From: Primulina eburnea
Lineage: Eukaryota > Streptophyta > Magnoliopsida > Lamiales > Gesneriaceae
NCBI RefSeq assembly: GCF_022965805.1
Contig: NW_027331309.1
Coordinates: 62,001-126,000, forward strand
DNA: 64,000 nucleotides
Direction of reading: 5' to 3'
A program made the translations under genes and the position numbers. Below, piece after piece: positions 61,645-64,000 of this stretch. Under the pieces are notes generated by a model that was not told the origin of the DNA, searched no databases, and saw only the letters and a program-made list of their open reading frames with translations. Position 1 is the stretch's first letter. Each line of letters starts with the position of its first letter.

Positions 61645-64000
61645 ATGGAAGACAAAGGAAAAAATGGGCACCGGCAATGGGACAGTCTACCTATCTAAGA
61701 ATTAATTCATATGGAAACAAAACCCATTTTTGGTACGCCTTTTCGAACGTTTCAAACAGACAACCAATCTAACAATTAATTCGTAAATCCTATTTTCGTA
61801 TTTTTTCTGAACTTTCTTTGGAAAAATTAATTTTCCTTTATGAAAATTGAAATATTAAAACCTTTTGTTAAATAATTTTTATTAAAGAATTAAATATTAT
61901 CATTCAAGGTGCGTGATGAAACTGACCCAAGAAAACTTTGTTTCGCTAATCTCAATTTTATTCTAGAAAAACAAAGATAATAAATATTATACTATAAGAA
62001 TACCGTGTGATATGGTAATCTTGTTCTCGAAGAACCTTATCTTAGTAGTGATGGTGTAATTAATGAATGAGGAAGACTTAAAAATAAAAATAAAAATAAA
62101 AATAAAAAAGGTGGGCTTGTAAAGTACGACGTGACATATAAGTTGTTGAATTTTGATTTTTGCACCTAACGATTTCGATTTCCTTTCCATTTCATGTGTG
62201 GGAATTGCCGCCATTCCCTCGGTCAAGAAAGATACACATGTTTTTAACAAGTTGGTCGGCATCACAAATAGGGATGTGTTTGGTTGAATTGATTAATAAA
62301 GATAGATTAATAGTTAAATATTTATCGTTAAAATTTTAAGATATTTTAATAATCATTTTGACCCGGTTTAAGATCCAATTTTATGGATAACTATTTGATT
62401 AATAAAATTAGATCTTAAACCAGGTCAAAATGATTATTAAAACATCTTAAAATTTTAACGATAAATATTTGACTATTAATCTATCCTTACTTAATCCACC
62501 CAACCAAACACACCTATATGTATAAAAAAAAACTCTTATTATTTTATGAAACTCATTTTTTACGTGAATCGACACATAAATACTACTATTTTCATACCTA
62601 ATACATCATATTTCATCTAAATATGAACCAGACCTTACATTCTAGAATAATAATGCAATTTAAATTCAATTTTTACGGTCCCACTGTCTAAACTGGTATG
62701 AAAACATTAAACGTATACAAGAAAGTCACACCCTGAGACAAGCAGCCTGTTTCTGGCGCTGCTAGATACTCCCGAGCAACTTACAACCCTTCCGATCTCC
62801 GATCGCGAGCTATTCATTCCATTTGCTAAATGATTTAAATCATCGACACGAACTAGAATTTAGATGTCTAAACAAGACACTCAAGGGACATTTGCGGTTG
62901 GTTGTTTGAGGGTATTGTTAACGGCCCGATGCATTTGGGGTTATTGGGGGTGCATGCATGCATGTCTGAACATTTAGGTCTTAGATGTATTGCAGGCGTC
63001 GGATCTGGAATAGAGGCACTGTCCTAATGCCAGTTAATCGAAGTAATTCTCTGCATGATTTTAGACATCACCGACATCTTACAAGAAGCCGAATCATCAT
63101 CGCATATGTATTAACCTAATTCGTTTTGACCGATTAAATAAAATTTGTACACAATTTCATTGAAATTTGATTATGGATCTTTTCCTTTGTGGACTGATTG
63201 ATTATGGATATATTGATCCACCTATGTTGACTTTTTACTCTAGCCACAGATATGAATTTATATCCCAATATAATATCTTTATATATTTGAAACCCTTGGA
63301 TGAAAAAAAATTAAGTAAATTTCAAATTTATTGTATATTAAATTAAAATGTTATAACCTTAATAGTTGTACATATATGATTATTTGGATTTCTGATATTT
63401 TTAAAATCCACTCTATATCAAATTTACTCTATTTTGAATTCATCCCAACATAATATCTTGATAGATTTTTTAAATTTTATTTTTAATTATACATATATAT
63501 GACTATTTCAAATTTACATATATATGAAAATACTTTTTCAGACGAGCTTAATTATCACAAAGAGTTTACCTGTGTAGTTTAACTGGCTATATATGACATT
63601 TAATGGCAGAGATTTCAAATGCAAACCCGAACTTTTCTTATGCGGGCTATAAATATGAAGCCCACATTCTCATGTGGGCTATGAATAAATAATCTTGGCC
63701 TGTTCCTTTTAATCGAAAGCTCTTACGAGTGCCATTGCAGTAACAAAAGGCTTTGTTGCCCTAAAGAAATATTATTGTCTGGAAACAAAATCTTACAGCA
63801 CCTGCCACTTTTAACTTTATTCTATCTGCACATATCACACGCGTGCATCCTCTCACTAAAAAAATATATTATCGCACGAGGGTTGCTTTATTTACTAGCG
63901 GTAGTGGAAGTGGAACCCCTACTTGCCGTGCGTAATCTTTCCAATTGAAAGTTGGATTTCTTGATAGGGAGGCCATTCAACTTAAACAGTATACATACAT
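61645..64000. other. HSFB1 promoter and intergenic DNA
   Basis: No further gene recognised up to the window end. It contains a complete foldback MITE (62271-62514) and a short perfect hairpin, AGCCCACATTCTCATGTGGGCT, at about 63659-63680. Confidence 0.5.
62271..62514. mobile_element. Foldback MITE, copy 2 (complete)
   Basis: Left terminus GGGATGTGTTTGGTTG; right terminus, reverse-complemented, GGTGTGTTTGGTTG. It is flanked by TA on both sides. The whole 244 bp folds on itself: arms with AGATAGATTAATAGT, ATATTTATCGTTAAAATTTT and TAATCATTTTGACCCGGTTT meet at a short centre. It shares about 90% of its arm sequence with the copy at 27345. Superfamily uncertain: the termini look Tourist-like, the TA target looks Stowaway-like. 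Confidence 0.82.

Noticed and set aside
61740..61760. Possible heat-shock element (TTCGAACGTTTC) upstream of HSFB1
   Set aside because: The spacing does not match nGAAnnTTCnnGAAn; it could be chance in AT-rich DNA.

Overview
This window is nuclear DNA from a flowering plant, most likely a eudicot. The genes are far apart, carry GT-AG introns, and lie in AT-rich DNA with many microsatellites and transposon remnants. The gene families are plant-specific: CEP peptide hormones, a Kip-related CDK inhibitor, a B3 factor, a PLS-class PPR protein and HSFB1. I see no bacterial, organellar or viral gene set. I cannot name the species.

Layout. 1-10 kb is repeat-dominated: a 1.8-kb solo LTR with a perfect 5-bp target duplication, a Helitron 3' terminus, diverged tandem repeats, a possible SINE and long (AT)n tracts. 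10-21.5 kb holds three CEP genes, all on the minus strand and about 5 kb apart; one has two peptide domains and one has an apparent 1-base frameshift. 23.3-25.9 kb is a six-exon sulfotransferase-like gene (minus). 28.8-30.8 kb is a broken RanBPM/CRA-type gene (minus). 31-38 kb holds transposon fragments, including a complete 472-bp hAT-type MITE. 38.0-38.9 kb is a four-exon KRP cell-cycle inhibitor (plus). 43.8-46.9 kb is a six-exon B3 gene (plus). 48.5-49.1 kb is a small plant-specific protein with a SADELFFKGRLLP motif (minus). 53.5-53.8 kb is a small EF-hand protein (minus). 54.4-54.8 kb is a dead RNase H fragment. 55.4-58.3 kb is a 975-aa intronless PPR protein (minus). 60.0-61.6 kb is HSFB1 (minus), with two upstream ORFs in its leader. 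The rest to 64 kb is intergenic and contains a foldback MITE.

How the genes relate. They do not form an operon or a metabolic cluster, but the order is informative. From memory of the Arabidopsis map, CEP9, a sulfotransferase-like gene, KRP2 and a small gene lie together near AT3G50610-AT3G50640. CEP5-8, a RanBPM-like gene and another small gene lie together near AT5G66800-AT5G66818. This window interleaves both sets, so it looks like a conserved ancestral block in which the RanBPM copy has decayed and the CEP genes have stayed in tandem. The strongest individual signals are the CEP array with variant core residues, the HSFB1 uORF pair and the pseudogenised RanBPM gene.
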